Source: Janthinobacterium sp. CG3 (GTDB taxonomy: Bacteria; Pseudomonadota; Gammaproteobacteria; Burkholderiales; Burkholderiaceae_D). Taken from it: a stretch of 64,000 bases of DNA. Each line of letters begins with the position of its first letter. Positions within the stretch are counted from its first letter, which is position 1. Under the pieces are notes generated by a model, which made no database searches, was not told where the DNA came from, and saw only the letters and a list, made by a program, of their open reading frames with translations. Shown here piece after piece: positions 52,052 through 60,428 of the stretch. A program made the translations under genes and the position numbers. Where the stretch lies: assembly GCF_000344615.1 (NCBI RefSeq), contig NZ_KB467825.1, positions 273,188 to 337,187 of the forward strand, in the 5' to 3' direction.

Positions 52052-52402
52052 CGCACGCCCTCCACGTTTTAAATTCTAAAAAGCTACATTTTGCGAGCAC
52101 GAACAATGCCAGCATCTGGCAATATTTGTACGTCTAAACGGCAACTTATTGATGCAAATCAATATGTCTATAGCAATGATACTTAAAAATAAATGTTCTT
52201 GAATTATTTATCTGTAAGGCACTAGAAGAGCCGCGCCTGTGGGCGGCAATGAGGCGGCATTCAGCTGCGGCAGCCGGCCGCCGGGGATGCTTTTTAGGAG
52301 TGGCGGGCGACTAGGCGGCCCGATCGATTTTTCACTGCGAACCTGGGCGACCATGACAATTACACTTAATCAATACGAAGCCCGCGCGCGCAGGGTGGGT
52401 CT
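52052..52402. other. AT-rich upstream region of the receptor/two-component operon
   Basis: These 351 bp contain no gene. About 52070-52225 is strikingly AT-rich relative to the chromosome and holds the Fnr-type box. On the minus strand, TACAAATATT (52121-52130) lies at the right distance for a class II -10. The part from 52230 to 52402 is ordinary GC-rich DNA that must contain the promoter of the plus-strand gene at 52403. Confidence 0.5.
52149..52162. promoter_or_regulatory. Perfect Fnr/Anr box upstream of the response-regulator operon
   Basis: TTGATGCAAATCAA matches TTGAT-N4-ATCAA exactly. On the minus strand a weak -10 (AATATT, 52121-52126) would place the box centre near -41.5, the usual class II activating position. 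The response regulator starts about 98 bp further downstream. Confidence 0.7.
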
Positions 52403-53104
52403 ATGATTCAGGGATACATTCTGGATGAAAACAAGGTGCCGCTCCCCTGCGCCGACGTGGCACGCTGGGCGCGCTGGATGGGGCAGGAGCCGGCGGCGCA
52501 CCGCGTGGCCCGCGATGAAACCGAGCGCTACCTGGTCAGCACCGTTTTCCTCGGCATTGACCAGCACCGCGCTTTCGGCGAGGGCGAGCCGATGCTGTTT
52601 GAGACGACGGTATGGTTTGGCGACGGCGAGCGCGCCGACTCGCAGCGCTACCAGTGCTGGAACGAGGCCGTTGCCGGCCACGCGCGCGTCAGCACGACGC
52701 TGGCGATGAAAATAGCCAGCGCCGACGCCGCCGCGGCGGCCGCGCTGCGCGCCATGGTGGGCCGCCGTTGCGAGGTCAATGAAAGCGCTGAAACGGCTGG
52801 CGTTGTCGACGCCGCCGATGTGGGCGAGCGCATCGACGGCGCCGAGCGCGCCGGCGCCGGCGCCGCCGCCGTCGACGACAGCGTGCCGATCTGGATCATT
52901 TACGACCATCCGGCCGACTATCCGCACTGTTTCGTGGCGCGCAAATTTTTGTACGACGGCGCGTCGACGGCCACCGAGACGGTATTGACGGCGACCTCGC
53001 TGACGCTGATCCGGCGCAACGTCATCAACGCCATGCCGCACGTGCCCAACTGCCTGGAACGCGCCCCCGGCGACGACGCCGTCATCGTCGAATGCTGGGT
53101 GTAA
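52403..53104 (+). CDS. Two-domain hypothetical protein (fusion of two phage-type small families)
   Basis: This is a 233-residue soluble protein. The N-terminal half (about 1-100: MIQGYILDENKVPLPCADV...RYLVSTVFLGIDQHRAFG...RYQCWNEAVAGHA) resembles a small family seen alone in phages and bacteria. The C-terminal part (about 160-233: VPIWIIYDHPADYPHCFVARKF...PGDDAVIVECWV) resembles a second small family, usually separate. A degenerate Ala-rich linker joins them. The assignments are from remembered sequence patterns. It stands alone between two minus-strand units, and no function is known. Confidence 0.6.
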   Translation: MIQGYILDENKVPLPCADVARWARWMGQEPAAHRVARDETERYLVSTVFLGIDQHRAFGEGEPMLFETTVWFGDGERADSQRYQCWNEAVAGHARVSTTLAMKIASADAAAAAALRAMVGRRCEVNESAETAGVVDAADVGERIDGAERAGAGAAAVDDSVPIWIIYDHPADYPHCFVARKFLYDGASTATETVLTATSLTLIRRNVINAMPHVPNCLERAPGDDAVIVECWV

Positions 53105-53129
53105 AGCCGGGCCTGGCTGTCGGGCCCTC

Positions 53130-53156
53130 AAGTTAGCGGGCTACGGCCGCCAACTT
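53130..53156. terminator. Bidirectional hairpin terminator candidate
   Basis: AAGTTAGCGG (53130-53139) and CCGCCAACTT (53147-53156) pair at 9 of 10 positions around seven bases. It sits between the convergent 3' ends of the orphan gene and recN. The U-tracts are short, so efficiency is uncertain. Confidence 0.5.
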
Positions 53157-53160
53157 AAGC

Positions 53161-54828
53161 TCAGGAGGCCAGCAGTTCGCGCGCGTGCTTGCGCGTGGTG
53201 GCGGTGATCTCCAACCCGCCCAGCATGCGCGCCACCTCCTCCACCCGCGCCTTGGCGTCGAGGATGTCGATGCGCGAGGCCGTCTTGCCGCTCGCCAAAG
53301 TGCTTTTCGCCACCTGGAAGTGCTGGTTGGCCTGGCTGGCCACTTGCGGCAAATGCGTCACGCACAGCACCTGGCGCTCCCGCCCCAGGCGTTTCAGCAG
53401 GCGCCCGACCACTTCGGCCACGGCGCCGCCGATGCCGCTGTCGACTTCGTCGAAGATCAAGGTCGGGGTGGTCGTCGCGTTCGAGGTGATAACGGAAATG
53501 GCCAGCGCGATGCGCGCCAGTTCGCCGCCCGAGGCCACCTTCGCCAGCGGCCGCGGCGCCGTGCCGGCGTGGCCGGCAACGAGGAATTCCACCTGCTCCA
53601 GGCCGCTGCTGCTCGGCTCGCACGGGTTCAGCGCCACCTCGAAGCTGCCGCCGCCCATGCTCAACTCCTGCATCGCGCGGGTGACGGCGCCGCCCAGCTC
53701 CAGCGCGGCGACGCGCCGCGTCAGCGACAGCTTGCCGGCCTGCTCCAGGTACAGCGCCATGATTTGTTCCTCTTGCCGGCGCAAGCCCTCGATGTCGCTG
53801 GCCTCGGCCAGTTGCTGCAACTTCGACGACAGTTTGGCGTGCTCGTCGGGCAGCTCCTCCGGCGTGACGCGGAACTTGCGCGCCATGCCGTGGATCGCTT
53901 CCATGCGCGCGTCGAGCCGGCGCAGGCGCTCCGGGTCGAGTTCAACCCGGTCCAGGTAGTCGTTCAGCGCGTACACCGATTCCTGCAACTGGATGCGCGC
54001 CGATTCGATCAGGTCGATCACCGGTTGCAGGCCGGCGTCGACCGACACCAGCTTGCCCAACTTCTGGTTCAGCAGCGACAGTTGCGACAGGATCGGTTGG
54101 TCTTCCTGCTCGGAAATGACGGCCAGCGTGTCCTGCGCGCCCTCGAGCAGGCTGGCGGCGTGCGACAGGCGGCTGTGCTCGTTGGTAATCTCGGTCCACT
54201 CGCCCGGCTTGGCGCCGAGCTTTTCCAGCTCGCCGACCTGCCATTCCAGCCGCTCGCGCTCGTACAGCACGTTGGCGGCGTTGGTTTCGAACTCCTCGCG
54301 CTGGCGCACCAGCGCGCGCCAGTTCTTGTACAGGCCGGCGACCGCGCGCACGCCGGCCTCGGCGCCGCCCTCGCGGCTGACGGCCTGGGCGTCGAGCAGC
54401 GCGCGCTGCGCCTCGCTTTTCAGCAGCGACTGGTGGGCGTGCTGGCCGTGGATGTCGACCAGCATGTCGCCCAACTCGCGCAACTGCGCCGCCGTCGCCG
54501 CGATGCCGTTGATGTAGGCCTTGCTGCGCCCGGCGTTGTCGATCACCCGGCGCAGCAGCGCGCCGCCCTCGTCGCTGGCGAACTCGTTGGCCGCCAGCCA
54601 GGCCTGGGCCTGGGCGCCGACGCCGAAGTCGGCCGTGATGTCGGCCTTGGTGGCGCCTTCGCGCACCACGCTGGCGTCGCCGCGCCCGCCCAGCGCCAGC
54701 GTCAGCGCGTCGATCAGGATCGACTTGCCGGCGCCGGTCTCCCCTGTCAGCACGCTAAAGCCGGCGGAAAATTCCAGTTCAATCGAATCGACAATGACGA
54801 AATCGCGGATAGACAATGTGCGGAGCAT
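53161..54828 (-). CDS. recN: DNA repair protein RecN
   Basis: This 555-residue SMC-like ATPase is used in double-strand-break repair. Walker A is GETGAGKS at residues 30-37, and a long central coiled coil (about 180-400) is present. The ABC signature VASGGELARIALA and Walker B LIFDEVDSGIGG lie near the C-terminus. The length is normal (E. coli 553). It follows nadK by 44 bp and probably shares its promoter. A LexA-type box upstream of nadK fits SOS control. Confidence 0.97.
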   Translation of the reverse strand: MLRTLSIRDFVIVDSIELEFSAGFSVLTGETGAGKSILIDALTLALGGRGDASVVREGATKADITADFGVGAQAQAWLAANEFASDEGGALLRRVIDNAGRSKAYINGIAATAAQLRELGDMLVDIHGQHAHQSLLKSEAQRALLDAQAVSREGGAEAGVRAVAGLYKNWRALVRQREEFETNAANVLYERERLEWQVGELEKLGAKPGEWTEITNEHSRLSHAASLLEGAQDTLAVISEQEDQPILSQLSLLNQKLGKLVSVDAGLQPVIDLIESARIQLQESVYALNDYLDRVELDPERLRRLDARMEAIHGMARKFRVTPEELPDEHAKLSSKLQQLAEASDIEGLRRQEEQIMALYLEQAGKLSLTRRVAALELGGAVTRAMQELSMGGGSFEVALNPCEPSSSGLEQVEFLVAGHAGTAPRPLAKVASGGELARIALAISVITSNATTTPTLIFDEVDSGIGGAVAEVVGRLLKRLGRERQVLCVTHLPQVASQANQHFQVAKSTLASGKTASRIDILDAKARVEEVARMLGGLEITATTRKHARELLAS

Positions 54829-54872
54829 GGGCGGCTTGGGCTCTTTATAAGGGGTAAATGGGTGGGGACGGG

Positions 54873-55775
54873 CTAGTGCAACTTGCCCTCGCCCGACGGG
54901 TACTCGTTCCAGTGCAGCTTTTCGCGCAGCGTGTCGTAGTAGCTCCAGCCTTGCGGGTGCAGGAAGGTAATGGCGTGCGGCGAGCGGGTAATGACGATGC
55001 GGTCGTTCTGCACCAGGCTGGCGAAGGTTTGCATGTCGAAGTTGACGCTGATGTCGCGCCCGCGCACCACCTGCACCTCGATGCGGCTGGTGTCGGGCAG
55101 CACGATGGGCCGGTTCGACAGCGCGTGCGGGGCGATCGGCACCATGACGATGCCGCCCAGGCTGGGGTGTAGCAGCGGCCCGCCGGCCGACAGCGCGTAG
55201 GCGGTCGAGCCGGTCGGCGTGGAGATGATCAGCCCGTCCGAGCGCTGGTTGTACATGAAGTGGCCGTCGACGTCGACGCGCAGCTCGGCCATGCCGGCGC
55301 CGGCGCCGCGCGCGACGACGACGTCGTTGACCGCCATGCCGGTGTGGATCACCACGCCGTCGCGCAGCACGCTGCCTTCGAGCAGGGTGCGGCGCTCGGC
55401 CTTGTACTTGCCGTTCAGAATGTCGGCCAGCACCGGCAGCATGCGGTCGAGCGGAATGTCGGTCATGAAGCCGAGCCGGCCCTGGTTGATGCCGATCAGC
55501 GGCACGCCGTACGGCGCCAACTGGCGCGCCATGCCCAGCATGGTGCCGTCGCCGCCCATGACGATGGCGGCGTCGGCGGCGCCGCCGATTTCGGCCGCGC
55601 TCATCGCCGCCACGCCCGGGAAGGACAGGTGGGCCGCGGTCTCGGCCTCGAACACGACGCGCTGGCCGAGGCCGCGCAGGAAGTCGATCAGCGTCTGCAC
55701 CGACTCCTCGATGCCGTCGGTATGCTGGCGCACGACCAGCGCGATGGTGTTGTACTTGGCAGGCGTGACGGGCAT
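54873..55775 (-). CDS. nadK: NAD kinase NadK
   Basis: This 300-residue enzyme phosphorylates NAD to NADP. The GGDGTMLG motif (about 74-81) with the catalytic aspartate, and TPTGSTAYALSAGGPLLHP, are diagnostic. It is upstream of recN on the same strand. In many betaproteobacteria hrcA lies beside nadK; no hrcA is present in the 457 bp upstream. Confidence 0.97.
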   Translation of the reverse strand: MPVTPAKYNTIALVVRQHTDGIEESVQTLIDFLRGLGQRVVFEAETAAHLSFPGVAAMSAAEIGGAADAAIVMGGDGTMLGMARQLAPYGVPLIGINQGRLGFMTDIPLDRMLPVLADILNGKYKAERRTLLEGSVLRDGVVIHTGMAVNDVVVARGAGAGMAELRVDVDGHFMYNQRSDGLIISTPTGSTAYALSAGGPLLHPSLGGIVMVPIAPHALSNRPIVLPDTSRIEVQVVRGRDISVNFDMQTFASLVQNDRIVITRSPHAITFLHPQGWSYYDTLREKLHWNEYPSGEGKLH

Positions 55776-55925
55776 AGGGATCTCAAAAATGATTGCTGGT
55801 GGAAATATTTAGATAAAGTAGCATATCATGCAACCTTGCTAAAGCTAAAAGCCGAATTCCGCACCACCGGCGTCGTCCCTGTCGGGGACGGCGACCGCGC
55901 GCAAGCGCGTCTACGCATCAACACA

Positions 55926-55941
55926 CTGTATATATACACAG
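55926..55941. promoter_or_regulatory. LexA-type SOS box upstream of nadK-recN
   Basis: CTGTATATATACACAG fits CTGT-N8-ACAG, with an alternating AT core like the enterobacterial consensus and matching flanks (A before, T after). It lies about 150 bp upstream of nadK. recN is a classical SOS gene, which supports the assignment. The distance from the likely promoter is larger than usual. Confidence 0.6.
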
Positions 55942-56070
55942 TATATGGCGGACGGCGCCCGGCTGCAAGTGGCGCGCAACGACTCCTGCAAAAAAATGGC
56001 GGGAGCAAGCAGAGTATGGCAAAAGTGGCCGCTGCGGGCGGGATTTTTTTGGCCATGCCCAACGGCGCCG

Positions 56071-56120
56071 CCGAGCCGGGGCCAGCGCCTCGGGGTCTGC
56101 CCCCGGAACGACGCCCCCGG
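56071..56120. repeat. GC-rich interspersed palindromic repeat, family B (copy 2)
   Basis: Inverted relative to the copy at 741-788. Reverse-complemented, it runs CCGGGGGCGT, CAGACCCC, GCTGGCCCCGGCTC in the same order as the first copy, with a few mismatches. It lies between nadK and a small divergent gene. Confidence 0.6.
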
Positions 56121-56232
56121 TTTGCGCCGCCGCAGCGACGCCGCGGGCAAAAATCCAATTGCGCGACTGCGGTGGAGTCATTTCGCTAATATCGGGTTTC
56201 AGCTTTCATCAACCGACCAACAAGGCAGCCCG

Positions 56233-56496
56233 ATGAACAACACCGAAGACCGCAAGGTCAACACCACGCAGCCGGTCCACAAGGACGCCGGCAAACGCCT
56301 GCCGCACGAGCGCGACGAATCGCCCGGCGCGCCCGACGCCAAGCCGCGCGACGTCATGAAACAGGCCGCGAGCGACCTCGAACGGGGCCTGGTCGACACC
56401 GACTTGCATGGCCAGCGCGGCGTCGAGAAAGTGGCGCCGGCCGAACCGCGGCAAGCGATACCCGATCCCAAGCTGCACCCCAAGCCGGCCCGCTGA
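56233..56496 (+). CDS. Small hydrophilic hypothetical protein
   Basis: This 87-residue protein is rich in K, D, E, P and R, with no hydrophobic segment, and is predicted to be largely disordered. No family is recognised beyond similar-looking small proteins in Oxalobacteraceae. I chose ATG 56233 (MNNTEDRKVN) because the upstream open frame crosses a repeat. It precedes the sugar dehydrogenase gene by 21 bp, so they may be co-transcribed. Confidence 0.6.
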   Translation: MNNTEDRKVNTTQPVHKDAGKRLPHERDESPGAPDAKPRDVMKQAASDLERGLVDTDLHGQRGVEKVAPAEPRQAIPDPKLHPKPAR

Positions 56497-56517
56497 GCCC
56501 CCGTCGAAAGAGCCGCC

Positions 56518-57855
56518 ATGACAAAGCCGCCCACCCGCCCGACCCGATGCGCGCCACTGCTGCTGGCGCTGTGCGCGCTGTGCGGCGGCGCCGCCGCCCA
56601 GAGCGGCGCGGCGATGCCGCCCGGTTTCGGCCCGAACCCGGCGCTGCCGTCGCCGCGGCAGTCGCTGATTCCGACCATTAACGTCGCACCCGCCCAGCCT
56701 TGGCAGGGCGAGGCCAAGCCGGTTGTCCCGCCCGGCTTCGCCATCGGCGCCTACGCGCGCCACCTGGAGCATCCGCGCTGGCTGTACGTGCTGCCGAACG
56801 GCGACGTGCTGGTGGCGGAAACCAACGCGCCGCCCAAGCCGGACGACGCCAAAGGCATCAAGGGCGCCATCATGAAGTTCCAGATGAAAAAGGCCGGCGC
56901 GGCCGGTGGCAGCGCCAACCGCATCACGCTGCTGCGCGACATCGACGCGAACGGCGTCGCCAAGACCCGCACCGTGTTCCTGCAGGGCTTGAACTCGCCG
57001 TTCGGCATGGCGCTGGTCGGCCAGGACTTGTACGTCGCCAACGCCGACGCGTTGCTTCGCTTCCCTTACCAGGAAGGCCAGACGGTAATCGAGGCGCCGG
57101 GCGTGAAGGTGATGGACTTGCCGGGCGGACCGATCAACCACCACTGGACCAAAAACGTCGTCGCCAGCCCGGACGGCGCCTTTCTGTACGTGTCGGTCGG
57201 GTCGAACAGCAACGTCGGCGAGCGCGGCGTCGAGGCCGAGGCCGGCCGCGCCGCGATCTGGCAACTGGAACGCGCCAGCGGCAAGGCGCGCGTGTTCGCC
57301 AGCGGCTTGCGCAACCCGGTCGGCATGGCGTGGCAAGCGCATGGCGGCGCGCTGTGGACCTCGGTCAACGAGCGCGACGAGCTGGGCGACGACCTGGTGC
57401 CGGACTATATGACCTCGGTCAAGGACGGCGCCTTCTACGGCTGGCCGTACAGCTATTTCGGCCAGCACGCCGACGCCCGCGTGAAGCCGCCGCGGCCCGA
57501 CTTGGTGGCGCGGGCCATTGCGCCGGACTACGCGCTGGGCGCGCACACGGCGTCGCTGGGCCTGGCGTTTTACGACGGCAAGCTGTTTCCGGCCACCTAC
57601 CAGGGCGGCGCCTTCGTCGGCCAACATGGTTCGTGGAATCGCAAGCCGCACAGCGGCTACAAGGTGATCTTCGTCCCGTTCGCCGACGGCCAGCCGTCCG
57701 GACCGCCGCAAGACTTCGTCGCCGGCTTCCTCGACAACGACGGCGTGGCGCGCGGCCGGCCGGTTGGCGTGGCGGTCGACCGCGCCGGCGCGCTGCTGCT
57801 GGCCGACGACGTCGGCAACGTCGTCTGGCGCGTCACGCCGACCGCGCCGCGGTAA
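56518..57855 (+). CDS. PQQ-type sorbosone/glucose dehydrogenase-like protein
   Basis: This 445-residue exported beta-propeller protein has a signal peptide ending near CGGAAAQS. The sorbosone/soluble glucose dehydrogenase (GSDH) family segments are VLPNGDVLVAETNAPPK, NSPFGMALVGQDLYVANADALLRF, GLRNPVGMAWQ and DGAFYGWPYSYFGQH. Members oxidise aldoses or sorbosone using PQQ, but many are uncharacterised and no PQQ synthesis genes are in the window. Periplasmic location is inferred from the signal peptide. Confidence 0.87.
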   Translation: MTKPPTRPTRCAPLLLALCALCGGAAAQSGAAMPPGFGPNPALPSPRQSLIPTINVAPAQPWQGEAKPVVPPGFAIGAYARHLEHPRWLYVLPNGDVLVAETNAPPKPDDAKGIKGAIMKFQMKKAGAAGGSANRITLLRDIDANGVAKTRTVFLQGLNSPFGMALVGQDLYVANADALLRFPYQEGQTVIEAPGVKVMDLPGGPINHHWTKNVVASPDGAFLYVSVGSNSNVGERGVEAEAGRAAIWQLERASGKARVFASGLRNPVGMAWQAHGGALWTSVNERDELGDDLVPDYMTSVKDGAFYGWPYSYFGQHADARVKPPRPDLVARAIAPDYALGAHTASLGLAFYDGKLFPATYQGGAFVGQHGSWNRKPHSGYKVIFVPFADGQPSGPPQDFVAGFLDNDGVARGRPVGVAVDRAGALLLADDVGNVVWRVTPTAPR

Positions 57856-57950
57856 CGGCGGGCCGCGTCGCGCTTTTTGTGTGCGACATCGTACAGAAGC
57901 GGCAGTTGAACCGGCGCATGATGAATTCTTAATAAGAACAGGAGCACATC

Positions 57951-58376
57951 GTGAAAAAATCAGGAACGGCTGTCTGGAGTGGCGGCCTAAAAGAGGGTAA
58001 AGGGAGTATCTCCACCGAAAGCGGGGCGCTGGACAACGTCCAGTACGGCTTCAATACCCGTTTTGAACAGGGTCCCGGCAGCAATCCGGAGGAACTGATC
58101 GGCGCGGCCCACGCGGCCTGCTTCACGATGGCGCTGTCGGGCCAGCTGGGCGAAGCGGGCATGACGGCCAAACGCCTGATGACCACCGCCACCGTCACCC
58201 TCGACAAGGGGGACGACGGCTACGCGATCACCGAGGTACACCTGAACCTGGTGGCGACGATACCCGGCGCCGACCAGGCCGCGTTCGAAGCGGCGGCGCT
58301 GCGCGCCAAGCTGGGCTGCCCCGTGTCGAAGCTGCTCAACACCCACATCACGCTCGACGCCCGCCTGGAAAACTAA
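57951..58376 (+). CDS. osmC: OsmC family peroxiredoxin
   Basis: This 141-residue protein has the two redox cysteines of the OsmC/Ohr fold in AHAACFTMAL and LGCPVSKLL. The N-terminus KKSGTAVWSGGLKEGKGSIS is typical of OsmC more than Ohr. It reduces organic hydroperoxides in the cytoplasm. It starts at GTG 57951 with AGGAG seven bases upstream. A strong symmetrical terminator follows its stop. Confidence 0.92.
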   Translation: MKKSGTAVWSGGLKEGKGSISTESGALDNVQYGFNTRFEQGPGSNPEELIGAAHAACFTMALSGQLGEAGMTAKRLMTTATVTLDKGDDGYAITEVHLNLVATIPGADQAAFEAAALRAKLGCPVSKLLNTHITLDARLEN

Positions 58377-58391
58377 GGCGCCGGCAGCGAA

Positions 58392-58420
58392 CCGGTTCAG
58401 ACCCTCGGGGTCTGAACCGG
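58392..58420. terminator. Symmetrical hairpin terminator after osmC
   Basis: Perfect 13-bp arms CCGGTTCAGACCC (58392-58404) and GGGTCTGAACCGG (58408-58420) surround TCG. It is followed by CTTTCGCCCTT, a weak U-tract. GGGTCTGA-type cores also occur at 20196-20206 and in family B repeats, so it may be a derived repeat working as a terminator. Confidence 0.6.
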
Positions 58421-58544
58421 CTTTCGCCCTTGGTTTGCATGGGCAACCGCGCTGACGCGGAAACAGCCGGCTGCCGGCCCCGGCAAGGAATCGGCAAAGC
58501 GCATAGAATCCTGGTCTCCAGCCACTACACCACCAAGGATTACG

Positions 58545-58952
58545 ATGCGCATTCTGCACACCATGCTACGGGTCGGCGACCTCCAGCGCTCGATCGACTT
58601 CTACACCGCCGTGCTTGGCATGAAGTTGCTGCGCACCAGCGACAACCCGGAATACCAGTACACGCTGGCCTTCGTCGGCTACGGCGCCAACCCGGACCAC
58701 GCGGAACTGGAACTGACCTACAACTACGGCGTGCACAGCTATGACATCGGCAGCGCCTACGGCCACGTGGCGATTTCGGCCGACGACATTTACCAAGCCT
58801 GCGCGGCGGCCAAGGCAAGCGGCGGCAACGTCACGCGCGAACCCGGCCCGGTCAAGGGCGGCAACACCGTAATCGCCTTCATCACCGACCCGGACGGCTA
58901 CAAAATCGAGCTGATCGAGCGCAAGTTCGACGGCCAGGGCGCCGGATTGTAA
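58545..58952 (+). CDS. gloA: Lactoylglutathione lyase (glyoxalase I)
   Basis: This 135-residue metalloenzyme isomerises the methylglyoxal-glutathione hemithioacetal. The four metal ligands fall at H5, E56, H74 and E122, the same numbering as E. coli GloA. AAGGA lies upstream of ATG 58545. It stands alone between a terminator and convergent tolC. Confidence 0.97.
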   Translation: MRILHTMLRVGDLQRSIDFYTAVLGMKLLRTSDNPEYQYTLAFVGYGANPDHAELELTYNYGVHSYDIGSAYGHVAISADDIYQACAAAKASGGNVTREPGPVKGGNTVIAFITDPDGYKIELIERKFDGQGAGL

Positions 58953-58986
58953 ATAGCGACGAATGTACGCGCAGCGCGACCGCTTA

Positions 58987-59016
58987 GTCGGCTTAGCGCG
59001 CAGCGCGTAAGCCGAC
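58987..59016. repeat. Palindromic intergenic repeat, family A (copy 5)
   Basis: GTCGGCTTA (58987-58995) and TAAGCCGAC (59008-59016) are perfect 9-bp arms around a GCGC-rich loop. It lies between convergent gloA and tolC and probably ends both transcripts. Confidence 0.65.
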
Positions 59017-59084
59017 GGAGCCGACGCGACCACGCACGTCGAGCGCATCGGCGGCACCGCCGTTCGGGTGCCGCCGCGCCGCGC

Positions 59085-60428
59085 TTAGTGCTGCAGCAGG
59101 CTGTTGACGGTCGCCAGGTCGGCTTCCTTCAAGGTGCCGGCGGCCGACTTCAGGCGCAGGCCGTTGATAATGGTGTCGTAGCGCGCCTTCGACAGGTCTT
59201 TCTGCGTCGCAAACAGCTGCTTCTGCGCATTCAGGACGTCGATGTTGATGCGCACGCCAACCTGGTAACCCAACTTGTTCGACTCCAGCGCCGACTTGCT
59301 CGACACCTCGGCCGCCTCCAGCGCCCGCACCTGCGCCAGGCCGCTGTTGACGCCCAGGTAAGCCTGGCGCGCGCCCTGCGACGCGGTGCGGCGCGCCGTC
59401 TCCAGGTCGTTGCGCGCCTTGTCTTCCAACGCAATCGATTCGCGCACCTTGCTGGTCACGGCGAAGCCGCTGAACAACGGCACGTTCCACTGCACGCCAA
59501 TGGCGTTGTTGTTGGTGCGGCCGGTGCCGGTGGTGTTGCTGCGGCTGGCGTTGGCCACCAGGTCCACGGTCGGGTAGTGGCCGGCGCGGTTGCGCTCGAT
59601 GTCGCGCTTGGCCGACTCCAACGCCAGTTGGGCGGTGACGACGCCATAGTTCTGCTCCTCGGCCGAGGCGATCCACGGCTCCACGGCGGCCGGCTGCGGC
59701 GCGCCGATGCCCACGCCGGCGCGCATCGGCGCCAGCGCGGCCGGCGCCTCGCCGATGATGGTTTGCAAGGCCGCGCGCTTGTTGTCCAGGTCGTTAATTG
59801 CCGCGAACTCCTGCGCCACCACCAAATCGTACGCCGCCTGCGCCTCGTGCGTGTCGGTGATGGTCTGGGTGCCGACTTCGAAGTTGCGCTTGGCCGACGC
59901 CAGTTGCTCGGTCGTCGCGGTTTTCTGCGACTGAGTCGCGCCCAGGTTGTCCTGCGCCGTCAGCACGTCGAAATACGCCTGCGCCACGCGGGTGATCAAG
60001 TCCTGCTGCACCTGCGCGAACTGGGCTTCGGCGGCGGCCTGCGCCAGCTTGCTTTGCTGGTATTGCTGCCAGTTGGCCCAGCGGAACAGCGGCTGCGACA
60101 GCGTCAGGTTGTAGGTGTTGGTGGTGTTGTCGGTGTTCCTGCCGGTGACCAGGGTGTCGCCGAACAAACCCTCTTGCATCTGACCTTCGTTGAACGGCGA
60201 AAAGTCGCCATTCGAACGGGTGTGGCTGCCGCTCAGCCCGACGTTCGGCAGCAAGCCGGCGCGCCCCTGCGGAACCCGTTCCCGACCCGCGGCAAGCGCG
60301 GCGCGGGCGCTGGCGTACTGCGCGTCGTTGGCCAAAGCCTGCTGATACACCTGGTTGAGGTCGGCCGCCTGTGCTGAGAGCGAAACAAAAGCGCTGGCAA
60401 TCAGCACGGCGATAAGGGGTTTCCGCAT
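59085..60428 (-). CDS. tolC: TolC-family outer-membrane efflux protein
   Basis: This 447-residue outer-membrane channel subunit has a signal peptide (LIAVLIASAFVSLSAQA), then DLNQVYQQALANDAQYASARA. The two TolC helical repeats (about 25-215 and 235-430) include LTLSQPLFRW, QENLG-type AQDNLGATQ and GVQWNVPLFSGF. It follows PIMT and rhodanese genes on the same strand, an arrangement common in Oxalobacteraceae. It serves type I secretion and tripartite efflux. Partner pump genes are not in the window. Confidence 0.95.
   Translation of the reverse strand: MRKPLIAVLIASAFVSLSAQAADLNQVYQQALANDAQYASARAALAAGRERVPQGRAGLLPNVGLSGSHTRSNGDFSPFNEGQMQEGLFGDTLVTGRNTDNTTNTYNLTLSQPLFRWANWQQYQQSKLAQAAAEAQFAQVQQDLITRVAQAYFDVLTAQDNLGATQSQKTATTEQLASAKRNFEVGTQTITDTHEAQAAYDLVVAQEFAAINDLDNKRAALQTIIGEAPAALAPMRAGVGIGAPQPAAVEPWIASAEEQNYGVVTAQLALESAKRDIERNRAGHYPTVDLVANASRSNTTGTGRTNNNAIGVQWNVPLFSGFAVTSKVRESIALEDKARNDLETARRTASQGARQAYLGVNSGLAQVRALEAAEVSSKSALESNKLGYQVGVRINIDVLNAQKQLFATQKDLSKARYDTIINGLRLKSAAGTLKEADLATVNSLLQH

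Larger units (their letters stand above)
55776..56232. other. Intergenic region upstream of nadK
   Basis: These 457 bp hold no credible gene; a long frame from 55945 crosses the family B repeat and is not protein-like before 56233. The region holds an AT-rich promoter-like stretch next to nadK (about 55790-55850), a LexA-type box (55926-55941) and family B repeat copy 2. Confidence 0.5.

Noticed and set aside
55945..56232. N-terminal extension of the small hydrophilic gene, starting four bases after the LexA-type box
   Set aside because: The extension runs through the family B repeat and does not look like protein; ATG 56233 is the sensible start.
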